DNA of 64,000 nt from an uncultured Aquimarina sp. (GCA_947498705.1 CANMLW010000001.1:496001-560000), one strand, 5' to 3'; shown: positions 43,905 to 53,624, counted from the first letter of the stretch. Numbers and translations are program-made. Notes: generated by a model not told the origin, from the sequence alone.

Positions 43905-44876
43905 GTGAATAAAATTTTTAATCTTTTTGCTTGTTGTATCCTTATCAAAGGGTATAGAAGATCTTTGATAGTCGATACACAGAGATTTGATACATATTAC
44001 ATACCTAATGATTTATTTGATATTTTAAATAACAATACAGAGGTATTAACATCAAATAATAAAGACAATATTGCACAAGAATATCTTGATTTTTTGTTAG
44101 ATAATGAATTAGGATTTTTATTTGACCGTAAGGACTGTTTTCCTGATATTAATCTTAAATGGGAATCTCCATTTCCAATCACAAATGCTATATTAGAGAT
44201 TGAAAATTTTGAAAATTATAACCTTTCGAATGCAATTAATCAACTTAATGAAGTAAGATGTGAAAATATTTTAATTAAGCTATATGGAAAACTAAATCTA
44301 GATGATGTTAAATCGGTTATAGGGTTGATTAAAAATAAATTATTCAAAAATGTTGATATTCTCATATCTCATAATGCTATTTCTCTGGATGAAGTAATAG
44401 AATTTGTAAGATTAACTCCTATTATTAGAAGGTTTACACTAACAAATTCTAAAGAGAATAAATTAATTCAGAGTTCAGAGGATGGAATGTCTACAATCAA
44501 TTGCATAAAAACCGATGGAAAGACTAGTAAGTTTTTAAAAAATGATCCTAGTTTTTTTAATCTAAATGTCAGGTTTATTAGTGAATCAGTTAATTTTAAT
44601 AACTATCTCAATAAAAAAATTTCAATAGATAAGTTGGGTTATTTAAAAAATATTCCCTCATTCAAAGAAAATTTCGGACATATTGATACTACCAAAATAC
44701 TTAATGTAATCACTACTAAAGAGTTTACCAAATTTTGGAATATTACAAAAGATAATGTCGAAATATGTAAAGATTGTGAGCATAGATATATTTGCCCTCA
44801 ATTTATTACTACAAGTGATCGTGTAAAATTAAAACCAAGTATATGTTCTTATGATCCATATACGGCAAAATGGTAA
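43905..44876 (+). CDS. gwsS: Grasp-with-spasm system SPASM-domain protein (GTG start)
   Basis: 323 residues from GTG 43905. The C-terminal SPASM-type cysteine set is C288, C291, C297 and C314 (ICKDCEHRYICPQF, then SICSYDPYTAKW). The N-terminal CxxxCxxC of radical SAM enzymes is absent (the only early cysteines are the pair in FACCILIKG), so this is a SPASM protein without a radical SAM core, as known for the GwsS group. The middle (about 90-230) has alternating strand/helix segments that look like a degenerate radical SAM barrel. It is likely to act with GwsG in precursor handling. A terminator follows at 44961. Confidence 0.88.
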   Translation: MNKIFNLFACCILIKGYRRSLIVDTQRFDTYYIPNDLFDILNNNTEVLTSNNKDNIAQEYLDFLLDNELGFLFDRKDCFPDINLKWESPFPITNAILEIENFENYNLSNAINQLNEVRCENILIKLYGKLNLDDVKSVIGLIKNKLFKNVDILISHNAISLDEVIEFVRLTPIIRRFTLTNSKENKLIQSSEDGMSTINCIKTDGKTSKFLKNDPSFFNLNVRFISESVNFNNYLNKKISIDKLGYLKNIPSFKENFGHIDTTKILNVITTKEFTKFWNITKDNVEICKDCEHRYICPQFITTSDRVKLKPSICSYDPYTAKW

Positions 44877-44960
44877 CATTTTTGGTTTGATATTTTAGCC
44901 CAAACTATACGTTAGATATATGTTTTTTATGGTATTAGGGTTATGACAAAACAAAATGAA

Positions 44961-44987
44961 AAAACTGCCTGATGTTGGCAGTTTTTT
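44961..44987. terminator. Bidirectional terminator after the RiPP operon
   Basis: AAAACTGCC (44961-44969) pairs with GGCAGTTTT (44977-44985), with A and T runs on the two sides. Confidence 0.75.
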
Positions 44988-45035
44988 GGTAATTAATTAT
45001 ATATAAATAGGATTAAGTTGGTTAAAAAAATATGA

Positions 45036-45383
45036 CTATTTTTCTATGGTCTTTCTTTTTGCTTTTAAAGGTTGTTTTTTTAAAAAAGGAACCGGTTGCT
45101 GATTGGCCAATACGGGATTAATGTATTGAATAGAGGAAGGAGCTTCAGAAAAGTTAATCCTGGATGCGCCAGATTTGATGCGTAACTTATCTTCGAAAAT
45201 AAAATAGGACGTACCAGTTCCTTTTGGGTATATTTTTGTAGCGCTATATTGTTTTGTAAGCACTTTAAAAGTATCTTTTTTTGTTTGAATTTCTTGTGCT
45301 TGTAGTGTGTATATTCCAATCCATAATACTAGTGTAAAACAGATACTACTTTTGGTTTTTAAAGTTTGTTTATATCGTTTCAT
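45036..45383 (-). CDS. Small secreted protein of unknown function
   Basis: 115 residues from ATG 45383 (MKRYKQTLKTKSSI). The frame continues ten codons further up, but this start gives a normal signal peptide ending near LQAQ. The mature part is about 80 residues, with IKSGASRINFSEAPSSIQYI and a very basic end LKAKRKTIEK. I recognise no family. It is convergent with the RiPP operon and separated by its terminator, so a link to the RiPP locus is not implied. Confidence 0.6.
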   Translation of the reverse strand: MKRYKQTLKTKSSICFTLVLWIGIYTLQAQEIQTKKDTFKVLTKQYSATKIYPKGTGTSYFIFEDKLRIKSGASRINFSEAPSSIQYINPVLANQQPVPFLKKQPLKAKRKTIEK

Positions 45384-45548
45384 GTTATGTATATTGTTAT
45401 TGGTTAGTAACACAATAAATATACACCAAGGATATTATAAAACGATCTGTGCTTTATAAATAAATGATTAGTAAAAGGTTAAGGAGTCTTTACGAAAAAC
45501 CCCATAAACCTGTTAAACCATCGAAGAGGTATGGGGATCCTATTTTAT

Positions 45549-46208
45549 TTAAATTTTAGACTGTAACCATTCCTTAAATTGATAGAAATTTTGTGGAGTT
45601 ACACCATGCCCTACTGCAAATTCATTTAAGGAAGTTGTAATACCAATGTCAGTAAGTTTTATAGGAGCTTTTCTGGCCCATTCTACAGGAATTACCTGAT
45701 CTACACTGCCGTGTGAACAATAAATGTTTAGGTGAGAGAAATCATTAGCTTCATATCCTTCTTTTAGGATTGCCTCGTTCAAATAACCACTTAATGCAAT
45801 TACATTTTTTATCTTTTTTGGGTAAGAGAGTGCGACAGCGTAACTAAGAATCGTACCTTGACTAAAACCAAGAATACTAATATTGGATGCATCCAAGTTA
45901 TATGTGTCGATTGCTTCATCAATGAAGTTTATGATTTTATCTCGAGATACAATTGCTTGTTTGTCATCACTAAATTTTCCTTGATTCTCATCAAAATAAA
46001 TAGCATACCAAGCATTACCATGAGGTTGTAACCCATACGGAGCACGAACCGAAATAATACATAACTCTTCTGGTAATTCTGATGCAAATGAAAACAAATC
46101 GTTTTCGTCGCTCCCATATCCATGAAACAAAAATAGAGCTGGTTGTTTTTCTTTTTTTATAGAAGGTTCTTTAATGATATGATGTAATGAAAGCGTTTGA
46201 GTATTCAT
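45549..46208 (-). CDS. Alpha/beta hydrolase, phospholipase/carboxylesterase type
   Basis: 219 residues. FLFHGYGSDENDLFSFASEL gives the oxyanion loop, GFSQGTILSYAVALSYP the nucleophile serine, HGSVDQVIPVEWARKAP the acid, and GHGVTPQNF the histidine. This is the DLH/phospholipase-carboxylesterase pattern of short cytoplasmic esterases. It is the last gene of a minus-strand series after DUF4870, pyrC-like and batA-type genes, with gaps of only tens of bases, so they are probably one operon. Confidence 0.88.
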   Translation of the reverse strand: MNTQTLSLHHIIKEPSIKKEKQPALFLFHGYGSDENDLFSFASELPEELCIISVRAPYGLQPHGNAWYAIYFDENQGKFSDDKQAIVSRDKIINFIDEAIDTYNLDASNISILGFSQGTILSYAVALSYPKKIKNVIALSGYLNEAILKEGYEANDFSHLNIYCSHGSVDQVIPVEWARKAPIKLTDIGITTSLNEFAVGHGVTPQNFYQFKEWLQSKI

Positions 46209-46253
46209 TTTAAGAATTGTTTCTAGTTAAAAATTAAGTGTACTTTTTTTAAT

Positions 46254-46583
46254 CTATTTTATGAAATTAAACCATTTTTGAAAATGAGGTCCAAGAATAG
46301 GTGCTGCTTTTTGTTCTTCTTTAAAGGCAGTTATGATCCCAAAAACCCATAGCACAAAAATGAAAATATAAAAAGCAGATGATATTGCCCAAGAGTCAAA
46401 TATGCTTACTAGAGCACCTAATAAATAAAAACCAATATTAATTCCTAATGCTTGGCGTATGTGGAAACTAGTAAATTGATTTTTACTGTCTTGATTCATA
46501 AAAAATGCAATGATGGTACCAATGATTGTAATGTACGCTACTATTGCTGCCGTTTTTCCTTGTTTTTGATAGTTAGATTGCAT
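46254..46583 (-). CDS. DUF4870-family small membrane protein
   Basis: 109 residues, about three membrane helices (AIVAYITIIGTIIAFFM, INIGFYLLGALVSIF, FYIFIFVLWVFGIITAF). The pattern SFHIRQALGINIGFYL is the conserved middle of DUF4870 proteins. Function is unknown. It is 20 bases downstream of the dihydroorotase-like gene. Confidence 0.8.
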   Translation of the reverse strand: MQSNYQKQGKTAAIVAYITIIGTIIAFFMNQDSKNQFTSFHIRQALGINIGFYLLGALVSIFDSWAISSAFYIFIFVLWVFGIITAFKEEQKAAPILGPHFQKWFNFIK

Positions 46584-46603
46584 GATGTGCTTATGATAGG
46601 GTG

Positions 46604-47857
46604 TTATTTTAATACGATTTTACCATTAGAAACAATTCCATAGGTAGCGCCTTTTCCTTTTTTTCCTAGAAACGCACTATTGTTTGATGTAGAGAGAATA
46701 TCTTCTTCGGTAAAAATAGTTTCATTATTTGGTGTAAATAAAGATAGGTCTGCCTTATTTCCGATAGCTATGGTTTGATGCTCAAGATTAAATACTTTTT
46801 TTCCTTGCGTTAGCATCGCTATTGTTTTTTCAAGACCAAGAGTAATATTAAGAGCTCCAAACGAACTTTCTAGTCCGATGGTTCCGTATTTTGCATTATC
46901 GAATTCTACTTTTTTGTGTTCGATATCCATAGGGCAATGATCACTAGTGATCATATCTATAGTGCCATCGTTCACTCCGGCTAACAATGCCGTTGTGTCT
47001 TGTTTTGTTCTTAAAGGAGGTCGTACTTTATAGTTGGTGTCAAAAGTTTCTAACTCTTCATCGGTTAGTATAAGATGGTGTACAGAAGTACTGCAGCTTA
47101 CTTGTAGTCCTTTTGCTTTAGCTGTTCTAATAAGATCAACCGATTTTGCAGTAGTGATAGTGGGGATATGAAGTTTACCACCTGTATATTCTAATAAGAA
47201 TAAATCTCTACTAATTTGTAACTCTTCTGCAAGTGCGGGAATTCCTTTTAGACCTAATAATGTACTTTGTTCTTCTTCGTTTACCATTCCTTTGCCTGCG
47301 ATACAATTTTCTTGGGGGTAGGAGAGTACCAAACCATCAAAATTTTGAGTGTATAGTAAAGCTATTTTCAATAAGTTAGGGTTTTCTATAGCTTTTTTAT
47401 AATCTCCAAAAGCAATAGCACCTGCTTGTTGCATATCATATAATTCTGCCATATCAACACCTTTCGATTGAGTGGTTAATGCCCCAATGGGCAATAATGA
47501 TACGGCGTTATTTTGCGATTTGATTTTAAGAAAACCAATAGAAGCACTATTATCTGTGATAGGAACCGTGTTAGGGTGCACTGCTATTTTGGTAAAACCA
47601 CTCTTTGCAGCAACCTGTAAACCGTGCTCGATGGTTTCTCGCTCTTCATAACCAGGTTCTCCAAAGCTAACACTACTATCAAACCAACCCTGAGAAACAT
47701 GTAGATCTGTACGCGTTATTTCTTGTGTATTTTGAGTAGTTTGAATTGTGGATTGGATATCTATAATCGTTTCATTTTCAATCAAAATATCGACGGTTTG
47801 ATGATGAAAAGGAGACTTTGGGTCGATTACAGTAGCAGCCTTTAGTAAGAACTTCAT
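46604..47857 (-). CDS. Dihydroorotase-like protein missing metal-binding histidines
   Basis: 417 residues. The overall sequence follows the dihydroorotase family (PGYEERETIEHGLQVAAKSG, TSDHCPMDIEHKKVEFDN, KVRPPLRTKQD). The metal site is lost: where active enzymes read DMHVHLREPG, this reads DSSVSFGEPG (S62 and S64 instead of His, G66 instead of the substrate Arg). The HIST-type motif reads LHIPTITT, and the VxxHxE segment reads LVLSYPQEN. The aspartate in TSDHCP remains. It is therefore probably not a dihydroorotase in the usual sense. The ATG overlaps the stop of the batA-type gene. Confidence 0.85.
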   Translation of the reverse strand: MKFLLKAATVIDPKSPFHHQTVDILIENETIIDIQSTIQTTQNTQEITRTDLHVSQGWFDSSVSFGEPGYEERETIEHGLQVAAKSGFTKIAVHPNTVPITDNSASIGFLKIKSQNNAVSLLPIGALTTQSKGVDMAELYDMQQAGAIAFGDYKKAIENPNLLKIALLYTQNFDGLVLSYPQENCIAGKGMVNEEEQSTLLGLKGIPALAEELQISRDLFLLEYTGGKLHIPTITTAKSVDLIRTAKAKGLQVSCSTSVHHLILTDEELETFDTNYKVRPPLRTKQDTTALLAGVNDGTIDMITSDHCPMDIEHKKVEFDNAKYGTIGLESSFGALNITLGLEKTIAMLTQGKKVFNLEHQTIAIGNKADLSLFTPNNETIFTEEDILSTSNNSAFLGKKGKGATYGIVSNGKIVLK

Positions 47858-49779
47858 TTGAGATATTTTAGGAATAGTATTTCAATCAATAAAAATAATA
47901 GCGCAAAAATAACAAACCATTTCCAAAGTTCATTAATACTCGTCTCTTCTTTTATTTGATCAAACAATTCTGTTACCGATTCGTTAACATAATAATGATC
48001 GGTTGATTTTAAGTTATAATACTGTAGGTCACTTTCTTCACTATTGTAATTATAGCTTACATGTTGAATAGTTGTGCTTTTGTTTTGCACCGAATAAATT
48101 CCGGCTCTGGTAGGTACATCATTTGTGGTAACTCGTACCTTGGTAGCATAACTCTGTTGTAAAGGAACTATGTTTTCTGATTCTGATACAAGAGATAAAA
48201 TACCATCTTGTCCAAGTGATATTGGCACATCATAGCTGTTGTTTTGTCCAATAGTATAAGAAATATCTGTAAGTTGTAAACTGTGTTTTCCTAAATTATA
48301 AAAGGTAGGGACAATGAGTGGAGAATTTTTAAAATTAGAATTTTCTCTGTTTAATGCAGCTGTAAAAACATATAGGTTATTTGTCTTGAATAAAAAAGGT
48401 GTATTGTCTTCGTAAGAAAGAATACTGTTACTGGCATTGGCCAAGTAATAACTATTTACTTTTGGATACTGAAAATTAGTAATCTGTTTGTCAAATACAC
48501 CGCGATACAATGGATGAGAAAATTGAATACTAGTAATTTTTTTATTGTTTAATTTTCTCGAAACAAACCCTTGTGAAGAATATCCATTTATGAATTGTTG
48601 ATAATGTGTTATATCTCCTTCATCAGAAGGGATAAAGCAGATGGTACCTCCTTCATTTGCAAAAGATTTTAAAGTATTAATTAGAGAAATAGGTATTTGT
48701 TCGATTTCATTTAGTATTACCAAGTTGGCATTGCTTACATCATTGTAGTTAAGTTCTTCTAAAGGACTACTTTGTAGTATAAACTCGTCTGGAGTAAAGA
48801 TATTTTTAATAAAATCATCTTTAGCACCGTTAACAGCCACCACCCTTATTTTTTTGGGAGTATTTATGGTGAAATATCTGGAGTTATCAAAAGTAATAGA
48901 AGGGTCTTCTATAATAACTTTTCCATTTATTTTAACATTTTCATCCAGTCTAAAAGAAGCTTTAGTCCCTCTGTTTTTTGAAATTGTAACTGCAGTTTTT
49001 GCTATTAATTTATCATCATTGTATAATGCAATCGAAGTATTTTCTGAAGTAAGATCTGTATTGCTTAGCAATATATTTAGCATTAATTCATTAGCACTAT
49101 TATATCCCAAATACAAACTATCTATAGAGATATTTTGTTTGGTTACAGGTTGCAACTGAACCAGATGCTTTTTGGTTAAATTTCCTTTAGATAGCGTAAA
49201 TGCTCCTCCTTTTTGTTGAAAATCAGAAACCATAATAATCCGTTTTATAGTTTCTTGCGAGGTTCCTAAAAGTTGATTGGCTTTAAGTTCTACTGCTCGG
49301 TAAGAAAGCTGGCTAGAGGAATATTCTAGTTGTAATAAGTCGTTTTGAATATCTTTTTTTGAAACATCAATAAATGTTTCTGTATTTGTAAATAATGAAA
49401 AAATTTCATCATCAGGAAGTTCGCTAAGTATATCCTGAACTGCACGCTTTAACAAAGGTCCTTTCGGTCCTTTGGCCTGCATACTAAATGAATTATCTAG
49501 ATAAAATACTGTTTTACTTTTTTTACCGACGATTTTTTCATTTGCGAAAAATGGTTGAGCAAAAGCAATTATAACTGATGCCAACGCTAATATTCTAGCC
49601 AATAACGTAAGCCATTTTTTTATTTGTGAGCTTTTTCTGGTTTGAATAGTAACTGCTTTCAAAAATTGAACATTACTAAACTCTTTTTTTTGGAAACGTC
49701 TTAGTTGAAATAAGTGAACGAGAATAGGAATAATAAGAGCAAAAAGTGCGTATAAAAATTCTGGATGTTTAAATTGCAT
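47854..49779 (-). CDS. BatA-domain (double-transmembrane, VWA-containing) membrane protein
   Basis: 641 residues. The N-terminus (FKHPEFLYALFALIIPILVH and RRFQKKEFSNVQFLKAV) is the BatA double-helix domain (TIGR02226 type), with helices at about 6-24 and 57-77. A von Willebrand A domain has the MIDAS-like DNSFS in FYLDNSFSMQAKG. A long beta-rich periplasmic part follows and a last helix lies at about 621-638. The family is thought to act in envelope stress or aerotolerance. Its stop overlaps the start of the dihydroorotase-like gene (ATGA). Confidence 0.88.
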   Translation of the reverse strand: MQFKHPEFLYALFALIIPILVHLFQLRRFQKKEFSNVQFLKAVTIQTRKSSQIKKWLTLLARILALASVIIAFAQPFFANEKIVGKKSKTVFYLDNSFSMQAKGPKGPLLKRAVQDILSELPDDEIFSLFTNTETFIDVSKKDIQNDLLQLEYSSSQLSYRAVELKANQLLGTSQETIKRIIMVSDFQQKGGAFTLSKGNLTKKHLVQLQPVTKQNISIDSLYLGYNSANELMLNILLSNTDLTSENTSIALYNDDKLIAKTAVTISKNRGTKASFRLDENVKINGKVIIEDPSITFDNSRYFTINTPKKIRVVAVNGAKDDFIKNIFTPDEFILQSSPLEELNYNDVSNANLVILNEIEQIPISLINTLKSFANEGGTICFIPSDEGDITHYQQFINGYSSQGFVSRKLNNKKITSIQFSHPLYRGVFDKQITNFQYPKVNSYYLANASNSILSYEDNTPFLFKTNNLYVFTAALNRENSNFKNSPLIVPTFYNLGKHSLQLTDISYTIGQNNSYDVPISLGQDGILSLVSESENIVPLQQSYATKVRVTTNDVPTRAGIYSVQNKSTTIQHVSYNYNSEESDLQYYNLKSTDHYYVNESVTELFDQIKEETSINELWKWFVIFALLFLLIEILFLKYLK

Positions 49780-49943
49780 TCCTAACTTGTTAAGTCTTTA
49801 GTTGTGTAAATATACTATAAGATTTGAGATATACGAACTTTTGAAGAAGAGTCTTTATTGTGAAGAATAACTAATTATATTTTTTAAGATTTAGCTTAAT
49901 TTTCAAAATGTATTGTTTTAATACAACTAAGTTATTTGCAAAA

Positions 49944-49974
49944 AAAAAGTGAAAGGCAAGCCCTTCACTTTTTG
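49944..49974 (-). terminator. Terminator after the beta-barrel gene
   Basis: AAAAAGTGAA and TTCACTTTTT flank an AGGCAAGCCC centre, with A/T runs on both sides. On the minus strand it closes the gene ending at 49994. Confidence 0.72.
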
Positions 49975-49993
49975 TATAATTAATTAGATGTTT

Positions 49994-50512
49994 TTAAAAA
50001 ACATAGTATCCAACAGAAATTTGAAATGCAGCGTTTTTAGCATCTACATCTTTAATAACATCTGTAAAACCTATATTATATCTTAATTGTCCAAAGAACT
50101 TTCCGAATTCTACACCGGCACCTACAGCACCACTAAAATCGAAACTTTCTGGTTCGCCTACTTCAAAATTGTCATTCACTACAAATCCGAATTGAGGACC
50201 TGCCTCCACACTTAATACTTTTGCAAATTTTAATTTGAATAAAACAGGTATATTGATATAATCAATATCAGTATCTTCAATACCCTGAGCAGAATATAGA
50301 AGTTCTGGTTGCAAAGCCACTGTTTCCAGAAGACTAAATTGTGCAACTGCTCCTATGTGATATCCGGTTCTTCCATCCAAATTATCGTTAACCCCGTCTC
50401 CGTTTATAGTTGCAAGGTTTACACCACCTTTAAAACCAAACTTAAGATCTTGAGCATTTGAAGAAATTGAAAAACCGATTACCGCGATTGCTATTAAAAA
50501 AAGCTTTTTCAT
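49994..50512 (-). CDS. PorT-family outer-membrane beta-barrel protein
   Basis: 172 residues from ATG 50512 (MKKLFLIAIAVIGFSI). The frame extends 14 codons upstream, but this start gives a normal signal peptide ending SNAQ. The mature part alternates strands: KFGFKGGVNLATINGDGV, TGYHIGAVAQFSLLETVALQ, VEAGPQFGFVVNDNF and FQISVGYYVF with a terminal Phe. This is the small eight-stranded barrel (outer membrane protein beta-barrel/PorT) of Bacteroidota. Confidence 0.88.
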   Translation of the reverse strand: MKKLFLIAIAVIGFSISSNAQDLKFGFKGGVNLATINGDGVNDNLDGRTGYHIGAVAQFSLLETVALQPELLYSAQGIEDTDIDYINIPVLFKLKFAKVLSVEAGPQFGFVVNDNFEVGEPESFDFSGAVGAGVEFGKFFGQLRYNIGFTDVIKDVDAKNAAFQISVGYYVF

Positions 50513-50665
50513 AATTGTAAATTTAAGGTTTGTTGAAGTCAAATATAGGAACAATAACCTTAATAAAAGATTAAATTAAGGACTAATCAACTTTTTTTTT
50601 AGGTAAAATATCAAAAGACAAGAATGTTGTATATTCGCTACAAATTTCAAAAACAATAAGCAACA

Positions 50666-52222
50666 TTGCAGCACGAGCTTACTACACAAGTACCACCAGA
50701 TATTGCAGCGAGTCCCGATCTTCTTAAAAAAAATATAGCGGCCAAAAATGGAATTCTAGAGAGTGATATTAGACATATTAAAATTCTAAAACGATCTATA
50801 GATGCACGACAAAAAAATATTAAGATAAATTTAAAACTAATAGTTTTTGTGCAAGAAGATTTTGTAGATACTCCCATAGAATTACCAGAGTATCCCGAGG
50901 TATCTAATGCATCCGAAATAGTAATTATTGGTGCTGGCCCTGCAGGCTTGTTTGCTGCATTAAAATGTATTGAATTAGGGTATAAACCTATTGTTTTAGA
51001 AAGAGGTAAGGATGTGCAAATGCGCCGCAGAGATTTAAAAGCAATTAATAGAGATCATGTGGTTAATGAGGATTCTAATTATTGTTTTGGTGAAGGAGGA
51101 GCAGGAACGTATAGTGACGGGAAATTATACACCCGATCAAAAAAAAGAGGTGATGTAAATCGTATTTTAAAACTTTTGGTGGGGTTTGGAGCGACCGATC
51201 AAATTTTGATTGATGCACACCCTCATATTGGAACCAATAAACTACCCGGAATTATCGCCGCAATACGAAAGAAAATAATTGATCAAGGAGGCGAAGTACA
51301 TTTTAATACTCGTGTGATTGATTTTGAAATTAAAAATTCGAAAATAACCGGAGTTACGTTACAAGATGGTAATATTCTTATGACTAATAAGGTAATTTTG
51401 GCTACAGGTCACTCTGCTCGAGATATTTTTGAACTTTTATATCGAAAGAAAATAAAAATAGAAGCAAAACCATTTGCTTTGGGAGTTCGGGTAGAACATC
51501 CGCAACAGTTAATAGATAAAATTCAATATTCTTGTGAGGTACGAGGACCATATTTACCACCTTCACCCTATAGTATTGTAAAACAAGTAAGAGGTAGAGG
51601 AATGTATTCTTTTTGCATGTGTCCAGGTGGCGTGATAGCCCCATGTGCAACGAGCCCGGGAGAAGTAGTTACTAATGGATGGTCACCTTCTAAAAGAGAT
51701 CAACCAACTGCAAATAGTGGTATTGTAATAGAATTGCGTGAAGAAGATTTTAAAGAATATGCTCATTATGGCCCTTTGGCAGCTATGTATTTTCAGAAGA
51801 GTATAGAGCAAAAAGCATGGCATTTGGGAGGAGAAACACAGCGGGTTCCCGCTCAAAAACTTGTAGATATGATTACCAATAAAGTGTCATCAAATCTTCC
51901 AGAGACTTCGTACAAACCTGGATTAACTTCTGTCGATATGAAGCAAGTATTTCCAGAGTTTATTTATAAGGTTTTAAAAAATGGTTTTAAAGAATTTGAC
52001 AAAAGTATGAGAGGGTATCTTACGAATGATGCAGTTATTCATGCTCCCGAATCACGAACATCATCTCCTGTAAGGATACCAAGAGATTTTAAAACACTAG
52101 AGCATGTGCAAATCAAAGGTCTGTATCCATGCGGAGAAGGAGCAGGGTATGCAGGAGGTATTATTTCTGCTGCTATAGATGGAGAAAAATGTGCGCAAGC
52201 ATGCGTTAATACAATAAAATAA
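50666..52222 (+). CDS. FAD-dependent oxidoreductase (COG2509 type, TTG start)
   Basis: 518 residues. A stop codon (50657-50659) lies three codons before TTG 50666 and no ATG is in frame nearby, so TTG is the start. The N-terminal 75 residues form a small separate domain (DIRHIKILKRSIDARQKNIK). The Rossmann motif IIGAGPAGLFAALKCIELG follows, then CFGEGGAGTYSDGKLYTR and ATGHSARDIFELL. The end CGEGAGYAGGIISAAIDG is the FAD-closing motif. The group is widespread but its substrate is unknown. It is cytoplasmic and stands alone. Confidence 0.88.
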   Translation: MQHELTTQVPPDIAASPDLLKKNIAAKNGILESDIRHIKILKRSIDARQKNIKINLKLIVFVQEDFVDTPIELPEYPEVSNASEIVIIGAGPAGLFAALKCIELGYKPIVLERGKDVQMRRRDLKAINRDHVVNEDSNYCFGEGGAGTYSDGKLYTRSKKRGDVNRILKLLVGFGATDQILIDAHPHIGTNKLPGIIAAIRKKIIDQGGEVHFNTRVIDFEIKNSKITGVTLQDGNILMTNKVILATGHSARDIFELLYRKKIKIEAKPFALGVRVEHPQQLIDKIQYSCEVRGPYLPPSPYSIVKQVRGRGMYSFCMCPGGVIAPCATSPGEVVTNGWSPSKRDQPTANSGIVIELREEDFKEYAHYGPLAAMYFQKSIEQKAWHLGGETQRVPAQKLVDMITNKVSSNLPETSYKPGLTSVDMKQVFPEFIYKVLKNGFKEFDKSMRGYLTNDAVIHAPESRTSSPVRIPRDFKTLEHVQIKGLYPCGEGAGYAGGIISAAIDGEKCAQACVNTIK

Positions 52223-52298
52223 GTTGGATTTATATAGATAATAAGTTGTACTTTATTTATATCTTCGACCCAATACGATTTTAAAACAGCATAATTAA

Positions 52299-53624
52299 AT
52301 GAAAAAAATAGCACTACATTGGCAAATCATGATCGGGATGTTATTAGGAATCTTATTTGGTTTTTTAATGACATCATTTTCTTGGGGCAAAGGATTTACC
52401 AATGATTGGATCGCTCCTTTAGGTACTATTTTTGTAAACCTGTTAAAACTTATCGCTGTTCCATTAATCTTAGCTTCTTTAATAAAAGGAATTTCTGATT
52501 TAAAAGATATTTCAAAATTCAAGTTAATAGGAGGAAGAACCATTCTTATATATATAGTAACGACTATAATTGCAATTACAATTGGGTTGTTGTTGGTAAA
52601 TGCTTTTAAACCCGGTAATGGAATTACTCAAGAGACTATTGCAAAGTTAACTGCAGAGTATGCTGGTAATGCAAAGATATCAGAACGTATTGCAGAGGCA
52701 ACAAAACAAAAAGAAAGCGGGCCTTTACAGTTTGTTGTAGATATGGTTCCTCAAAATGCTATCAAAGCAATGAGTAATAACAAAATGATGTTACAGGTTA
52801 TTTTCTTTGCTATTTTTTTAGGAATAAGTATGTTATTGATCAAGCCGGATCAATCAGAGCCTTTAAAGAAGTTTTTTGATAGTTTAAATGAGGTAGTGTT
52901 AAAAATGGTAGATTTAATCATGCTTACTGCCCCTTTTGCTGTTTTTGCTTTATTAGCAAACGTGGTGGTTACTTCTGATGATCCCGATATACTTTTGGCT
53001 TTATTGCGATATGCAGGTGTAGTAATATTTGGACTTGCTTTAATGATTGTATTTTACTGTGTTATGGTTGCTGTAATTACCAAAAAATCACCATTATGGT
53101 TTTTAAAGCAAATTAGTCCTGCGCAGTTATTAGCTTTTTCTACAAGCTCTAGTGCTGCTACGCTACCCGTAACTATGGAAAGGGTAGAGGAGCATATCGG
53201 AGTGGATAAAGAGGTATCTAGTTTTGTTCTTCCTGTTGGAGCAACCATAAATATGGATGGTACCAGTTTGTATCAGGCGGTTGCTGCTGTGTTTATAATG
53301 CAGGTACTTTGGCCAGAAGGATTGACTTTTAGTAATCAAATTACTATTGTATTAACAGCCTTGTTAGCTTCAATAGGTTCTGCAGCGGTACCTGGTGCAG
53401 GTATGGTAATGCTGGTCATCGTTTTAGAAGCTATAGGTTTTCCTTCGGATAAATTACCAATCGGCTTAGCACTTATATTTGCAGTAGATAGGCCGTTAGA
53501 TATGCTTAGAACTACCGTGAATGTTACAGGAGATGCTACCGTATCCATGGTAATTGCAAAATCTGTAGGTAAATTAGGATCGCCCAGAGTCAAAAATTGG
53601 GATGATGATTTTAATGGAAAGTAG
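52299..53624 (+). CDS. Dicarboxylate/amino acid:cation symporter (DAACS/GltP type)
   Basis: 441 residues, about eight membrane helices and two re-entrant loops. Hallmarks are the serine-rich hairpin FSTSSSAATLPVTMERVEE, NMDGTSLYQAVAAVF, the GAAVPGAGM-like stretch AAVPGAGMVMLVIVL, and AVDRPLDMLRTTVNVTGDA with the substrate-coordinating D, R and N/D. The family imports glutamate, aspartate or C4-dicarboxylates with H+ or Na+. Starts 76 bases after the oxidoreductase. Confidence 0.92.
   Translation: MKKIALHWQIMIGMLLGILFGFLMTSFSWGKGFTNDWIAPLGTIFVNLLKLIAVPLILASLIKGISDLKDISKFKLIGGRTILIYIVTTIIAITIGLLLVNAFKPGNGITQETIAKLTAEYAGNAKISERIAEATKQKESGPLQFVVDMVPQNAIKAMSNNKMMLQVIFFAIFLGISMLLIKPDQSEPLKKFFDSLNEVVLKMVDLIMLTAPFAVFALLANVVVTSDDPDILLALLRYAGVVIFGLALMIVFYCVMVAVITKKSPLWFLKQISPAQLLAFSTSSSAATLPVTMERVEEHIGVDKEVSSFVLPVGATINMDGTSLYQAVAAVFIMQVLWPEGLTFSNQITIVLTALLASIGSAAVPGAGMVMLVIVLEAIGFPSDKLPIGLALIFAVDRPLDMLRTTVNVTGDATVSMVIAKSVGKLGSPRVKNWDDDFNGK

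Noticed and set aside
43905..44876. gwsS as a radical SAM enzyme
   Set aside because: There is no CxxxCxxC motif; only the C-terminal SPASM-type cysteines are present.
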